In this document: positions 51,725 to 59,747 of the stretch, one piece after another | How positions within the stretch are numbered: position 1 is the first letter of the stretch | Layout of the letters: every line of letters starts with the position of its first letter | Assembly (NCBI GenBank): GCA_018436095.1 | Contig: JAHDMJ010000011.1 | Coordinates: 1 to 64,000 of the forward strand | Direction of reading: 5' to 3' | Source of the DNA: Clostridia bacterium | Lineage (GTDB): Bacteria; Bacillota; Peptococcia; DRI-13; UBA5745 | Length of the DNA: 64,000 nucleotides | The notes under the pieces: model-generated | The model's database searches: none | What the model was told of the DNA's origin: nothing | The model's input: the letters and a program-made list of their open reading frames with translations, nothing else | Program-made: the position numbers and the translations under genes

Positions 51725-52165
51725 ATGGAATTAGGCGCAAAAGTTGCAATGCTGTACGATAAGGACTCTTCTATCGCATACAATAATCTCCAGGAGCTTG
51801 AGTTCTTTTCAGACAGGGAGGGCGGGCTCTATCCTTATTTTGATGAGTTTTTAGCCATGCTTGGAAGCGACAAATACATTATGCGGGTTCGGGGCTTCCG
51901 CCTGCTTTGCAAACAGGCAAAATGGGATACCGGGAATAAAATCGACAAAGAAATTGACGTTATTTTGCAGGCCGTTATGGATGAGAAACCTACCGCAGTG
52001 CGGCAAAAACTAAAGGCACTTGAAGATTTGGCCCGGCATAAGCCTGCATTGCAAGACAAGATAAGGGAGAAAATTCTCTCCATAGACTACTTTGTTTTTA
52101 AAGATACCATGCACAGCCTTATCGAAAAAGATATCCAAAGCCTTCTGAAAGTGATGGCAAATTAG
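51725..52165 (+). CDS. HEAT-like helical protein, unknown function
   Basis: The 146-residue product is all-helical in appearance, with repeats such as FFSDREGGLYPYFDEFLAMLGS, RVRGFRLLCKQAKWD and TAVRQKLKALEDLARHKPAL, which fit three HEAT-like pairs. Similar proteins occur in clostridia under vague names. AAGGAGGAGGATG provides a strong ribosome site. It is cytoplasmic with no catalytic motif. The next gene, in the same direction 68 bases downstream, encodes a cyclase-fold protein, and the two may form a unit. Confidence 0.7.
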   Translation: MELGAKVAMLYDKDSSIAYNNLQELEFFSDREGGLYPYFDEFLAMLGSDKYIMRVRGFRLLCKQAKWDTGNKIDKEIDVILQAVMDEKPTAVRQKLKALEDLARHKPALQDKIREKILSIDYFVFKDTMHSLIEKDIQSLLKVMAN

Positions 52166-52233
52166 CAGGCACTACCATAATTAAGGTTACTCCATATTAA
52201 AGGGTACTCCATACTAATTTTGAGGTGAACGCA

Positions 52234-53070
52234 GTGGCGGTTAACGAAAAATACTTGCCGGATGTTGAGGCAATACTATCCCACAGGCATGACCAAGGGG
52301 CAGACTTTTGGACAACCCCGGATAAACGCTTGCTGAAGGGTTCGCCATTTTCAGCCTACAATTGCGCCCTGATGCTTTTGGAACTGGGAATGGAACAGGC
52401 AAACCCCATACTTATCGAAGTAGCAGAGCTGTTTTTCAGCGCCTGGCGGGAGGACGGCCGTTTTAAGCTATACCCCCAAGGCGGTATTTTGCCTTGCCAT
52501 ACTACTCTTGCCGCCTCTTTGCTTTGCCAAATGGGATATGCTCAAGATGAACGAATCCAAAGATCCCTCCGCCATCTGCTGGATATTCAATACCACGACG
52601 GCGGCTTACGGTGCAACAAGTTTTCTTTTGGGCGGGGCCCTGAGACGGAATATTCCAATCCCGGCCCTACCCTCACCGCCTTAAACGCCTTTCGCTTCAG
52701 CGATTATCTAAACAACGAACCCGCCTTGGATAAGGCAGTAGATTTTTTGCTGGGGCATTGGGTTGTCAAAAAGCCCCTGGGTCCCTGCCATTATGGAATC
52801 GGCACCCTTTTTATGCAGGTGGAATATCCTTTCGGCAACTATAATCTATTCCAGTATGTTTATGTATTGTCTTTCTACAACTACGCCAGGAAAGACAATC
52901 GATTCAGGGAAGCATTTGCAGCTCTGCAAACAAAACTGGCGGACGGGAAAATTGTGGTTGAACGGGTTGTTCCCAAATTAGCAAAGCTGTCCTTCTGCAA
53001 GAAAGGCCAGCCCAGTGAGCTTGCCACAATGCGTTATCAAGAGATTCTTGCCAACCTTGAGCATAGCTGA
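52234..53070 (+). CDS. prenyltransferase/squalene-cyclase-like alpha-toroid protein
   Basis: The start is GTG at 52234, 6 bases after GAGGTG, giving 278 residues. It shows repeated DGxF/DGGL-type motifs of the alpha/alpha-toroid (EDGRFKLYPQGGIL; YHDGGLRCNKFSFG; YGIGTLFMQVEYPFGNYNL). There is no DDxD or DxDD catalytic motif of true terpene cyclases, so an enzyme role is unproven. It probably shares only the fold. The last codon and stop lie inside a 116-bp repeat that recurs at the right end of the window, so the natural C-terminus may have been replaced by the repeat. Confidence 0.7.
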   Translation: MAVNEKYLPDVEAILSHRHDQGADFWTTPDKRLLKGSPFSAYNCALMLLELGMEQANPILIEVAELFFSAWREDGRFKLYPQGGILPCHTTLAASLLCQMGYAQDERIQRSLRHLLDIQYHDGGLRCNKFSFGRGPETEYSNPGPTLTALNAFRFSDYLNNEPALDKAVDFLLGHWVVKKPLGPCHYGIGTLFMQVEYPFGNYNLFQYVYVLSFYNYARKDNRFREAFAALQTKLADGKIVVERVVPKLAKLSFCKKGQPSELATMRYQEILANLEHS

Positions 53071-53180
53071 AATGTACAAAATTTGAGGTTTTGGGGCTGT
53101 TGCTCCTTTGGAATAGTAGATTCAAACTATGCCTAACACTAAGTATAGGGGGAAATCAGTGTTCAGTAGCGTAAAACTTG
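53065..53180 (+). repeat. 116-bp dispersed repeat, copy 1
   Basis: The stretch beginning AGCTGAAATGTACAAAATTT and ending TAGCGTAAAACTTG matches 63,885-64,000 with four mismatches by my count. Near its left end is TGTACAAAATTTGAGGTTTT and near its right end, continuing to 53,193, is GTAAAACTTGAAATTTTGTGC. These are imperfect inverted repeats and look like a forward and a reverse copy of the dispersed motif. This gives it the form of a small non-coding palindromic element. It overlaps the stop codon of the upstream gene. Confidence 0.85.
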
Positions 53181-53293
53181 AAATTTTGTGCAGTTAGCTA
53201 AGGCAAATACACATAAAAACTCATTTTTTGTACACACGGCTGGATGGGAAGCAACTTTTTCAGTGCTCTCTAACAAACCTGCATTTTTGCTCA
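53073..53293. repeat. dispersed intergenic element D: one forward and two reverse motif copies
   Basis: A forward copy is at 53073-53093, and reverse copies are at 53171-53193 (AAAACTTGAAATTTTGTGCA) and 53272-53293 (AACAAACCTGCATTTTTGCT). The last one matches the motif variant of element B, while the first two match the 116-bp repeat ends. The gap 53,071-53,393 holds these and a hairpin (AGAGAAGGGC to GCCCTTCTCT, about 53,345-53,380), and no gene. Confidence 0.65.
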
Positions 53294-53393
53294 TTTTCTG
53301 AGGAGGCAGAGCCACTGCCTTGAATCTGTCTAAGAATCTTCCAGAAGAGAAGGGCGCCACAAAATTCGGCAGCCCTTCTCTGACTTTAATTAT

Positions 53394-54203
53394 TTACTTC
53401 CTCACTACCGGCACTTGTATTTCCGTTAACCAATCATCCATGTTGTCCTTATTCCAGATCCCGTCAATGTAGCTTTCCCGGACGTTGTCAACAATTTGAT
53501 AACCGTTTTGTTCAGCCCATTGCACGGCATAAGCGTAAGCGGCGCCAATCTTTTCATAAGCCCCCCGGTGCAGTACGGATACGGCGGAGATAGCCGGGAT
53601 TTCCTTAAAAATAATCCCATCGCCGTCCTTCCCTTTAGTGGTCACCGCTTCACAAATCTCAACATTGATATCTTTATCCCTGTATTCACCATCCAGATAG
53701 ACGTTAAAGCAATAGCCGGGCTCTACACATTTGATGCCCGGATTGGCTTTGCTCACCTTTTCGCCCAATGCAGGCATAATTTCGTTTAATGCTGCGTAGT
53801 TAGGAAGGGTATACCTTGCGGCATAGACGATATAGGCCGGTATTTCCTTAATTACTGCTTGATAATTCATAGAATGACCCTCTTTCTGTTCGTTAATGTA
53901 GCAGTTGAGCCGAAAGAGCTGGTCGGTGATATTCTGCACTTCGTTCTCAAGCTCGGCTTGACGCTGGGTCAGGATTCCCGTGATGTTGTGGCCATCAACA
54001 ATCGCAGAAATCTCTGATATGGAAAAACCCATTTGCCTGAGAGCCATGATTTCATTGAGCCGAAAAAGCTGGTCTGAAGTATAGTAACGATATCCATTTT
54101 CTTCATCCACATGAGCCGGCGCCAAAAGCCCCACTTCATCATAATGATGCAGCGTTTTGACGGTTACCTTCCCCAGCTTGGAAAACATGCCGATGCGATA
54201 CAT
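53394..54203 (-). CDS. MerR-family regulator with GyrI-like ligand domain
   Basis: The 269-residue product begins MYRIGMFSKLGKVTVKTLHHYDEVGLL, the MerR winged-helix start (described to residue 27; key positions YRIG and HYDE), with EENGYRYYTSDQLFRLNEI and a coiled coil (ELENEVQNITDQLFRLN). Residues about 118-268 form a GyrI/BmrR-like effector domain (IPAYIVYAARYTLPNYAAL; GDGIIFKEIPAISAVSVLHRGAYEKIG). Such proteins sense hydrophobic cations or other small molecules and act on a promoter with 19-bp spacing. No adjacent efflux gene is present, so the target may be its own gene or lie elsewhere. Confidence 0.9.
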   Translation of the reverse strand: MYRIGMFSKLGKVTVKTLHHYDEVGLLAPAHVDEENGYRYYTSDQLFRLNEIMALRQMGFSISEISAIVDGHNITGILTQRQAELENEVQNITDQLFRLNCYINEQKEGHSMNYQAVIKEIPAYIVYAARYTLPNYAALNEIMPALGEKVSKANPGIKCVEPGYCFNVYLDGEYRDKDINVEICEAVTTKGKDGDGIIFKEIPAISAVSVLHRGAYEKIGAAYAYAVQWAEQNGYQIVDNVRESYIDGIWNKDNMDDWLTEIQVPVVRK

Positions 54204-54321
54204 CAAATCACCTTCCTTTCTTCCGTGATTTCATCCTACATCCTCCGGCAGCCGGAGGGTCAAGAGGTATATTTCATTGTTGAGTTATATTTTGAGATAT
54301 ACCAATTTTGAAATAAGTTAA

Positions 54322-55341
54322 TCATTTTTTCAGCAAGAGGCTTTCTTTAATCAGCAATTCGGCAATTTGTACGGCATTAGTAGCAGCACCTTTACGCAGT
54401 TGGTCAGATACAACCCACATAGCCAGCCCCTTTTCACAGGAAATATCCTTTCTTATCCTTCCTACATAAACCTCGTCACTGTCGCTTGCATAAAAAGGCA
54501 TAGGATATTTCTTTTCCGCCGGTTCATCGATGATGACTACTCCCGGTGATTTGGCTAATATATACTTTGCTTCTTCCGGCGTTAATTCTTTTTCCAATTC
54601 GATATTAATTGATTCGCTATGGCTGCGGAGAATAGGAACCCGGACGCAGGTAGCACAAACGGCGATATTCGGATCATGGAGAATTTTTCTGGTTTCCCAT
54701 ACCATCTTCATTTCTTCTTTGGTAAAATCATTTTCTAAAAAAACATCTATATGTGGAATTAAGTTAGAAGCAATTTGATAAGGGAAAACCCCAACCTCCG
54801 GATTCTGATTTTGAGCAATTGCTTTTATTTGGTTCTCTAATTCGGCTAAAGCCTCAACTCCGGCACCGGAGACTGCTTGATAAGTGGAAACGATAATACG
54901 TTTGATTTTTGCTACATCATGCAGGGGTTTTAACGCAACTACCATTTGCGTAGTAGCGCAATTAGGGTTAGCAATTATACCTTTATGATAAGTGATATCC
55001 TCAGGGTTAACTTCAGGTACAATAAGGGGTATTTCCGGGTCATAGCGAAAGGCACTACTATTATCAATGACCACGCAACCGGCAGCTACTGCATCATGAG
55101 CGTAAAGCTTGCCTGCCTCACCGCCGGCAAAAAGAGCAATATCAATTCCCAGAAAAGAATCAGGTCCGGTAGCGGCAACCGTATAAGTTTTTCCCTGATA
55201 CTCCATCTTTCTGCCTTCAGAACGGCTACTGGCTAAAAGCCGCAATTCACCGACAGGGAATTGCCTTAAGTCTAGTATTTTTAATAACTCCTGACCTACA
55301 GCACCGGTAGCTCCGACAATAGCAACATTATAGTTTCCCAT
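54322..55341 (-). CDS. asd: aspartate-semialdehyde dehydrogenase
   Basis: The 339-residue protein has the NADP site NVAIVGATGAVGQELLKIL, the catalytic cysteine in IIANPNCATTQMVVALKPL and the substrate site VRVPILRSHSESI. It reduces aspartyl phosphate to the semialdehyde used for lysine, diaminopimelate, threonine and methionine synthesis. AAGGGGGC precedes the ATG. The gene stands alone on the minus strand, with a TATAAT-like hexamer about 35 bases upstream and no partner dap genes nearby. Confidence 0.96.
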   Translation of the reverse strand: MGNYNVAIVGATGAVGQELLKILDLRQFPVGELRLLASSRSEGRKMEYQGKTYTVAATGPDSFLGIDIALFAGGEAGKLYAHDAVAAGCVVIDNSSAFRYDPEIPLIVPEVNPEDITYHKGIIANPNCATTQMVVALKPLHDVAKIKRIIVSTYQAVSGAGVEALAELENQIKAIAQNQNPEVGVFPYQIASNLIPHIDVFLENDFTKEEMKMVWETRKILHDPNIAVCATCVRVPILRSHSESINIELEKELTPEEAKYILAKSPGVVIIDEPAEKKYPMPFYASDSDEVYVGRIRKDISCEKGLAMWVVSDQLRKGAATNAVQIAELLIKESLLLKK

Positions 55342-55443
55342 AAAAAGCCCCCTTTCAATCTATTTTGTTAATATTATATCACTTTTACAACCGGCCATTT
55401 TATTCTATACTTAAAGTATAACGCACAGCGCAAAGGAGCGGCG

Positions 55444-57525
55444 ATGTATAACCAAAAGGAAAGTGCCGAAAAAAAGCATTTAGAAGAAGTTCAAGCTAAA
55501 CTCAAAACTGCCTTGGAGCAAATCATCAAGAAAGTAGACAACTATTTCAAAGAAATATTAGAAGCCAAACGCTATATCAACGAAAACCTGGCCCAGCTTG
55601 ATTCCGCCGAAAAAGCCGCCAACAGAATGATTGTTTCCGATAGCGTTACCTTTGGGGAAAACGCTGTAAAAGAGCGGGAGCGGCTGCAAAAGCTGCTGCA
55701 ATCGCCTTACTTCGGAAGAATCGATTTTGATAGCGCAAAAGGAGAAAAGGCTGAAGTATTCTATATCGGCATCCATGGCTTTGCGGAGCCGCTGACTTCT
55801 CACCACATCATTTTCGACTGGCGGGCTCCCGTTTCAAGCATGTTTTATGATTTTGAGGTGGGACCGGCTTTTTATATAGCCCCTATGGGCAAAATCGACG
55901 GTGTGCTGACCTTGAAGCGTCAATACCGGATCAGGCAAGGCCAAATGGAGTATATGCTGGAAAACTCCTTGAATATTGGCGATGAAATTCTCCAAAAAGA
56001 ATTGAGCCGTAATTCCGGCGACAAAATGAAAAACATTGTGGCCACAATCCAAAGAGAGCAAAATGCCGTCATCAGAAATGAAGAGGCAAAAGTATTGATC
56101 ATCCAGGGAGCGGCCGGTTCCGGCAAAACATCTATCGCCTTGCACCGGGTGGCTTTCTTATTATATCGCTATAAGGATACGCTGACCTCAAAAAACATTC
56201 TGATTTTTTCTCCCAACAAAGTGTTCGGCAACTACATCGCCAATGTTCTGCCTGAATTGGGAGAGGAGCATATAGAGGAAATCGGTGTTGACGACATAGC
56301 CGCCGCCATGCTGGGTAAGAAGTATCGCTACCAAACCTTCTTTGAACAAGTAGAAAACTTATTAGATGGCGGCAATGCCGAAGCAATTGCCAGAATCCAA
56401 TTTAAAGCAACGAATCACTTTGTCGAAATGCTTCATGGGTATTTGGAATACATTGACGAAAATGGCTTTACTCCCGCTGATTTTCGATTGGGCAACTTCT
56501 ATGTCTCTAAAGAAAAGCTGTTTTCTGCCTACCGTTCCCTCAAAAAGCTGCCGATTAAGAAGAGGCTGAGAAAAATAGCAGAGGATTTAATCGAAAAACA
56601 TCAGAGTGCTATAAACAAAAAAATAGCCGCCGTCTTTTGTCGTGAAATACGAGACGCAATACAAAACATGTTTCAATTTGCCGACAGCTTTACGGTATAT
56701 CAAAATTTCTACCGCTCCATCGGGCAAGACCGCATATTTCAGCTTATCCGCAAAAATACTTTGGAATTCTGTGACGTTTATCCCTTCATCTATGTAAAAA
56801 TCTATGTCGAAGGAACAGAGCAGGATTTCAAAAACATCCGGCACTTGCTGGTGGACGAAATGCAAGATTACACGCCTATTCAATATGCGGTTTTATCGAA
56901 GCTGTTTTCCTGCAAAATGACTATTCTGGGGGACAGTTACCAAAGCGTAAATCCTTACAGCTCCTCCTCCGTAGAAAAGATTCGCCCTTATTTCGGCGGC
57001 TGCCACTGTATGGAATTGTCCAGAAGTTACCGTTCAACCCTTGAAATCGTGGAATTTACCCAAAGAATATTAAAGAATGAAAAGCTGCTCCCAATGGAAA
57101 GGCACGGCGATACCCCAACGATAACCACATGCCAAACCTCAAAAGAACAAATGGACAAAATAAAGGAGCTGATTGAGCAATTCCACCAGTCTCAATATGT
57201 TTCCTTAGGCATCATCTGTAAATCCCAGAACCAGGCAAAGCTGCTTTTTGAAGAACTCCGCACCTGGGACAACATATTTTTGTTGAGTTCTGCCGGCAGC
57301 GAATTTCGCAACGGCATCATTATTACTTCTGTCCACATGTCGAAAGGCCTGGAGTTTGACCAGGTGATTATTCCCGACGCCTCTGACCAGCTTTATCAAA
57401 CATCCTTAGACCGCAGCCTGCTCTATATTGCTTGTACCAGGGCCATGCACAAATTAGATTTAACTTGTTTGGGGCGGCAGACAAGTTTTATAGATTCGGC
57501 TAATCAGGCCATAATCTGCCAGTAG
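55444..57525 (+). CDS. HelD-like UvrD/Rep-family helicase
   Basis: The 693-residue product has an N-terminal coiled coil (KKHLEEVQAKLKTALEQIIKK) and a HelD-type region (IIFDWRAPVSSMFYDFEVG). The SF1 motifs follow: Walker A IIQGAAGSGKTSIALHR (about residue 222), motif II HLLVDEMQDYTPIQYAVL, motif III ILGDSYQSVNPYSSSS, and motif V TSVHMSKGLEFDQVIIPDA. Motif VI is LLYIACTRAMHKL. This is the layout of HelD proteins, which remove stalled RNA polymerase from DNA in Firmicutes. Class II HelD features are likely, but I cannot set the class by eye. GAGCGGCG precedes the start. The 3' end overlaps the convergent DUF1848 gene by 26 bases. Confidence 0.9.
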   Translation: MYNQKESAEKKHLEEVQAKLKTALEQIIKKVDNYFKEILEAKRYINENLAQLDSAEKAANRMIVSDSVTFGENAVKERERLQKLLQSPYFGRIDFDSAKGEKAEVFYIGIHGFAEPLTSHHIIFDWRAPVSSMFYDFEVGPAFYIAPMGKIDGVLTLKRQYRIRQGQMEYMLENSLNIGDEILQKELSRNSGDKMKNIVATIQREQNAVIRNEEAKVLIIQGAAGSGKTSIALHRVAFLLYRYKDTLTSKNILIFSPNKVFGNYIANVLPELGEEHIEEIGVDDIAAAMLGKKYRYQTFFEQVENLLDGGNAEAIARIQFKATNHFVEMLHGYLEYIDENGFTPADFRLGNFYVSKEKLFSAYRSLKKLPIKKRLRKIAEDLIEKHQSAINKKIAAVFCREIRDAIQNMFQFADSFTVYQNFYRSIGQDRIFQLIRKNTLEFCDVYPFIYVKIYVEGTEQDFKNIRHLLVDEMQDYTPIQYAVLSKLFSCKMTILGDSYQSVNPYSSSSVEKIRPYFGGCHCMELSRSYRSTLEIVEFTQRILKNEKLLPMERHGDTPTITTCQTSKEQMDKIKELIEQFHQSQYVSLGIICKSQNQAKLLFEELRTWDNIFLLSSAGSEFRNGIIITSVHMSKGLEFDQVIIPDASDQLYQTSLDRSLLYIACTRAMHKLDLTCLGRQTSFIDSANQAIICQ

Positions 57526-58444
57526 CGTATTCTTTGCCGGATTTAGCTTCCCGCACTTTTACTATATCATCGTCACCAAGATTACCAAAAAGCAACGATC
57601 CTGCTTCATGGTGGGCCGCTGTATTACGGGCAACGGTTTTTGCACTATAGTTAGCGTAGCAGTAAAGGCAATGGTTTGCACAGGTATCATAGGCCCCGAT
57701 ATCTATGCTGGCAATACAGCCGCATTCCCGGCGCTGGTTAGGATCTTTTGGTATCTTGAGATTATATCCTGACAAACGCTCCAGCCTCGCTTGATCGATA
57801 CAGCGGGCAGGCCTAATGCCAAATTTCCTCAAATCCATTTCCTCTGCACAAGTGTCGATATAAAGTCCTTCACTCTTTGCAATAGCGGAGAATTGCTCCA
57901 TTAATTCTTCTTTTTCTTCCATAGATGGTTTCACGATACCCAGGGGCGAAATATTTCGCTCCGTTTTTTTGTAAAACTCCAAAAAGCTCACCGTGCACTT
58001 TTCGGTGTATCCCGCCAGCTTTGACGCCAATAGCTTGAAATACTTAAGATGATAGGCCAGGGAATACTTCTCACTGAAAAAAATCGGATCGTAACGCCAA
58101 ACTACTTTATCCTTGCCAATTTCTTGGGACAGCCGCTGAAAGGCAGGGATGATAACGTCGTTTTTTGCGGGTACATTGGGCTCCGCATCTATGCCATAGG
58201 CATTTAACGTAAATTGAAAGTAATAGGTATAATCTTTAAGCTCTTCCAGCCTGTCCAACATAGGCAACGGATTTTTGGTCCAAAACACAATACCGTCCAC
58301 CACCTCCGGCCAAAGGCTTACCCGGCCAACCTGATGGGGGTTCATGGGATTGCGGACAAGGACATAACCTTCCTTCAGGCGGTTAAAGAACCAGCCGGAA
58401 TAATACGCCGGAATATCCGTACGCCTGCTTGCACTTATAATCAT
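57500..58444 (-). CDS. DUF1848 protein with C-terminal radical-SAM-like cysteine motif
   Basis: The start at 58444 follows TGAGGA by 7 bases and gives 314 residues beginning MIISASRRTDIPAYYSGWF. DUF1848 blocks are visible: VLVRNPMNPHQV, IVFWTKNPLPML, and PIFFSEKYSLAYH. Near the C-terminus CGCIASIDIGAYDTC is followed by CANHCLYCYANY. The CxxxCxxC spacing is that of a radical-SAM cluster but lies at the end instead of the start of the protein. The family has no established function. The aromatic residues and the early RRTD motif are fully kept, so the gene looks intact. Its 3' end overlaps the helicase gene convergently. Confidence 0.85.
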   Translation of the reverse strand: MIISASRRTDIPAYYSGWFFNRLKEGYVLVRNPMNPHQVGRVSLWPEVVDGIVFWTKNPLPMLDRLEELKDYTYYFQFTLNAYGIDAEPNVPAKNDVIIPAFQRLSQEIGKDKVVWRYDPIFFSEKYSLAYHLKYFKLLASKLAGYTEKCTVSFLEFYKKTERNISPLGIVKPSMEEKEELMEQFSAIAKSEGLYIDTCAEEMDLRKFGIRPARCIDQARLERLSGYNLKIPKDPNQRRECGCIASIDIGAYDTCANHCLYCYANYSAKTVARNTAAHHEAGSLLFGNLGDDDIVKVREAKSGKEYATGRLWPD

Positions 58445-58647
58445 ACCGAATTCCTCACTTCCCATCCTCCTGCCATAACATTTTAACACGGAGCCGGTAA
58501 AAGTAAACCTTAACCCCCCCAACAAAAAAAGGCTCCGAAGAGCCCAATGTCCTTTGGTTAAGGGGCAAATAAAAAACGGAAGGGGCAGGGGGCGGCGGCC
58601 GTCTCTGTCCTGAAGGCAGTAGGCAGTGACCTCTAGGCGGGCTTTTT

Positions 58648-58890
58648 GTTCAATTTTTTCGGTTGTGAGCAGATTCTCTCAGCTGCCTGTGCATTTTTTT
58701 CGGTTGTGTATGGATTGCACCTGCTGCCGAGGTCAATTTGAGCCAATTTAGGCTAATTTGGACCAATTTCAGGCCAGGTCTGTCCAGTTTTTTCCTTTCT
58801 GTGTAGATTTTGCTCTTGCATTTTACACACAAACGAAAATTTTGCTCAGCCGCCCCCAGGCAATTGAACACAACCGCAATTTTTGCACAG
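58648..58890. repeat. dispersed intergenic element E: three forward and two reverse motif copies
   Basis: Forward copies are at 58648-58669 (CAATTTTTTCGGTTGTG), 58689-58710 and 58781-58805; reverse copies are at 58825-58848 and 58866-58890 (ACACAACCGCAATTTTTGCA). The linkers TAGATTTTGCTCTTGCATTT and GAGCCAATTTAGGC, and the trailing CCGTCACT and CCATGGGTT blocks, match element A at 6.6 kb in order. The gap 58,445-59,027 holds no supported gene; the part before 58,640 contains a GC-rich palindrome-like run (GGGGGCGGCGGCC). Confidence 0.8.
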
Positions 58891-59027
58891 CCGTCACTAC
58901 CGTGAGCCCTGGCACTGTGCTGCCCCCATGGGTTATGAACTAACCGTCTTTTGCCTATTTAAATGACATTTCCGAAGCCTCAAGCCTCAAAAACCGTTTT
59001 TTGCCAAATAGCAATTATTCTCCTAAA

Positions 59028-59297
59028 TTATAAAAACAGAAAGGATAATACGGAAAGCAGCCCCAGACCCGGCGCCCCCAGAACGCCAACACCGATAACT
59101 GTCACCGGGTTCATGGGCAGGTGAAAGCCGGCAAAATTGCCGACTAAATTAAGAATACATAAAACGCCTAAAGCCAGGGCACAGTTTACCACTACCCGGC
59201 TGACGGTCTTCATTGGCCCCATGACCATCCTGGTCAGCACCATCAGGATCATCAGCAACACCATTCCGGCTATAATTACACCAACTTCAACCATCAT
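59028..59297 (-). CDS. bofA: BofA-family pro-sigma-K processing inhibitor
   Basis: The 89-residue membrane protein has three hydrophobic segments (GVIIAGMVLLMILMVL; ALALGVLCILNLVG; and the C-terminal VGVLGAPGLGLLSVLSFLF) and the conserved glycine/proline pattern PMNPVTVIGVGVLGAPG of BofA. In Bacillus, BofA restrains the SpoIVFB protease in the mother-cell membrane; its role in clostridia that lack spoIVFB is unclear. It overlaps yaaL by 11 bases and ends the recR-yaaL-bofA block in the conserved order. Confidence 0.9.
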   Translation of the reverse strand: MMVEVGVIIAGMVLLMILMVLTRMVMGPMKTVSRVVVNCALALGVLCILNLVGNFAGFHLPMNPVTVIGVGVLGAPGLGLLSVLSFLFL

Positions 59298-59604
59298 AAG
59301 GCGCCCCTCCGTTTCGCAGATTTTTTTCCTTCGCTAATTTAATAAAATAATCATACCGTTTCTCTGCCGCATTTAATGTAAAAATAGCGTTATCCACCAT
59401 ATCCGGCTCCACCGCCTGGTGAAAAAATCTCCAGGCCTCTTCCCAGCCCGCCCGAGCCTGCTGGGTCAAGGTATATATGTCAAGTAAATCAACGACATCC
59501 TTATTTTCTTCTATGCCGCTGCCAACTTCGCTATCAACACCGACCCTAAATTTGACTTTAGCTCCCTCTTTAAGCCTTTCCATCCGGCTCATTAAGCTGA
59601 TCAT
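59287..59604 (-). CDS. YaaL-like DUF2508 protein
   Basis: The 105-residue product is soluble and helical, with the DUF2508-type core WEEAWRFFHQAVEPDMVDNAI and EKRYDYFIKLAKE. Family members sit between recR and bofA in many spore formers, and their function is unknown. It overlaps bofA at its 3' end and lies about 140 bases downstream of recR. The N-terminal 40 residues are variable and acidic. Confidence 0.82.
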   Translation of the reverse strand: MISLMSRMERLKEGAKVKFRVGVDSEVGSGIEENKDVVDLLDIYTLTQQARAGWEEAWRFFHQAVEPDMVDNAIFTLNAAEKRYDYFIKLAKEKNLRNGGAPYDG

Positions 59605-59747
59605 TTCTGGCCCTTCCTTTCCGGATTATCTTCCATCTCGTCTTATGGAAATTATATCCATGCAGGGACAAAAAAATACCCGATATAAGCTATCGGGTTA
59701 AATTTTTCTGAATTTAATACTCTAGTCGATCGTTCTAGTCGATCGTT

